Shown: positions 63,187 through 64,000 of the stretch, piece after piece
Position numbering within the stretch: the stretch's first letter is position 1
Layout of the letters: each line of letters begins with the position of its first letter
DNA from: Endozoicomonas sp965208385
Lineage (GTDB): Bacteria; Pseudomonadota; Gammaproteobacteria; Pseudomonadales; Endozoicomonadaceae
Assembly (NCBI GenBank): GCA_965208385.1
Contig: CBDBOO010000008.1
Coordinates: forward strand, 50,872 to 114,871
Reading direction: 5' to 3'
DNA length: 64,000 nucleotides
Made by a program: the position numbers and the translations under genes
Notes under the pieces: generated by a model
What the model saw: the letters and a program-made list of their open reading frames with translations, nothing else
What the model was told of the DNA's origin: nothing
Database searches by the model: none

Positions 63187-64000
63187 ATGAACAAAGGACC
63201 TGTACAGGGACATACACCCGCCCCCCCCTCCCAACTGCAGCCGGTATCATCTACGCAAACGCTGACAAAAACACTGACCATTGCTGGTGAAACCTATAAT
63301 GTCAGTTCCAAACTATCAAAAAAAATCTGGGGACTCAGAGCCTGTCGCGCACTATTCGGACTGGGTGGTAAACTGAAACCCGTCACGCGTTATTTTCAAA
63401 ATAAAATCTCGCTACAACTCAACACAGGGAAAACCAAGGGTATGGCCAGCCCCGTTTCCAAGCCAATACGATTTCGCAAAGTCGAGCCCCTTCAGGGACA
63501 ACCTATCATTCGATCACCAGAATCCCAGCCCACTTTACACAGGGTTACGACTAAACTGGATGAGAATCCAACTCAGGAAAAATTATTAGAAAATTATCGG
63601 AACGGCTCTTATGGTAATACCCAAAATCCGGATATCCATACCTTTCGCTCCGATCTTCGTCGTCTCCCTTATGAAGATCTCCGCACACTGAATCAATTCA
63701 TCGAAACCATCTCCAAGGAAAATCGTCTTAGCCAGAATGCACAAAATGCCTTGCAGGATATTTATGCCGAAAGAAAAGTAGCGACCCATCTCGCAACATT
63801 CAATCCAGCCAGGGTATCCGTTCAAGAACTAAAATCCGAACTCACAAAGAATTATGATGATAGCAATCGATTAAAAAAAGTAATGAATCTGGAAGTTGAT
63901 AAACAAATAAGTGCATCAAAACAGTTTCAACCTCTCCCCGATTCAATCAGCAGTAAAGTTCAGGAAACGGCACTTACACCGGTTAAAGACGCTGCTCCTC
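63187..64000 (+). CDS. Hypothetical protein, C-terminus beyond the window
   Basis: An open frame of 271 codons from ATG 63187 to the right edge without a stop. AGGA lies 9 nt upstream. The protein has no signal peptide. It begins with a Pro/Gln/Ser/Thr-rich stretch (HTPAPPSQLQPVSSTQT), then a basic segment (about 40-110) and helical, Asn/Gln-rich sequence. The disordered, Ser/Thr-rich start and lack of a known domain would suit a type III-type effector, but that is speculation. I recognise no family. Confidence 0.7.
   Translation, partial: MNKGPVQGHTPAPPSQLQPVSSTQTLTKTLTIAGETYNVSSKLSKKIWGLRACRALFGLGGKLKPVTRYFQNKISLQLNTGKTKGMASPVSKPIRFRKVEPLQGQPIIRSPESQPTLHRVTTKLDENPTQEKLLENYRNGSYGNTQNPDIHTFRSDLRRLPYEDLRTLNQFIETISKENRLSQNAQNALQDIYAERKVATHLATFNPARVSVQELKSELTKNYDDSNRLKKVMNLEVDKQISASKQFQPLPDSISSKVQETALTPVKDAAP

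Overview
The window looks like a chromosome segment of a marine, facultatively anaerobic gammaproteobacterium of about 45% G+C. The gene mix (cbb3 oxidase operon with FNR and HemN, assimilatory nirBD/nas cluster, TtcA, PdxB, RecQ, YacL, Tsx, VanX-like dipeptidase) and the load of insertion sequences suggest an Endozoicomonas-like symbiont in Oceanospirillales. That assignment is inference from gene content only. I saw no rRNA, tRNA, CRISPR array or prophage.

Layout. 1-3.6 kb: an edge-truncated secreted protein, a TerC-type membrane protein, an orphan PTS EIIC and a D-Ala-D-Ala dipeptidase. 3.6-15 kb: a nitrate assimilation cluster. nirB-nirD-FAD oxidoreductase-nitrate reductase lie on the minus strand. 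A NarK-type transporter and a fused PP2C phosphatase/Ser-Thr kinase lie on the plus strand. Each arm has a well-spaced sigma-54 (-24/-12) promoter candidate. nirB is split by a 5'-truncated IS630 element flanked by a 35-bp duplication of nirB sequence.

15.3-28 kb is a mobile-element nest: a complete ISL3-type element with an 8-bp target duplication; an IS110 transposase gene broken by an ISKra4-like element (8-bp duplication) and by a 160-bp miniature element (TAA duplication); and an IS607-type tnpA-tnpB pair whose tnpB is broken by a second ISKra4-like copy (8-bp duplication). Two further miniature elements lie at 19.3 and 27.6 kb. Among them sit housekeeping genes (a saccharopine-dehydrogenase-like reductase, a DUF4442 protein, YacL).

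28-39.3 kb: pdxB, a DUF3080 lipoprotein, an unknown 239-aa protein, a Tsx-like porin, tusA-dinF, a 1004-aa secreted protein of unknown function, an alpha/beta hydrolase and a Dyp peroxidase. 39.6-52.2 kb is a respiratory block: ccoNOQP, ccoGHIS with a TauE/SafE-like protein, hemN, fnr, then apt. FNR-type boxes precede ccoN and hemN, so the regulator gene lies next to its probable targets. 52.3-64 kb: a transglycosylase-like protein, a DksA/TraR-like zinc protein, ttcA, two tandem DUF547 paralogues, a Bax-like glucosaminidase, a Yip1-family protein, sprT, recQ, a UPF0149 protein, a PstS-like/OmpA fusion and an edge-truncated protein of unknown function.

The most unusual parts are the nested elements, which include relatives of two RNA-guided systems (IS110 and IS607 TnpB), the damaged nitrite reductase with its uncommon duplication, and the large uncharacterised secreted protein.
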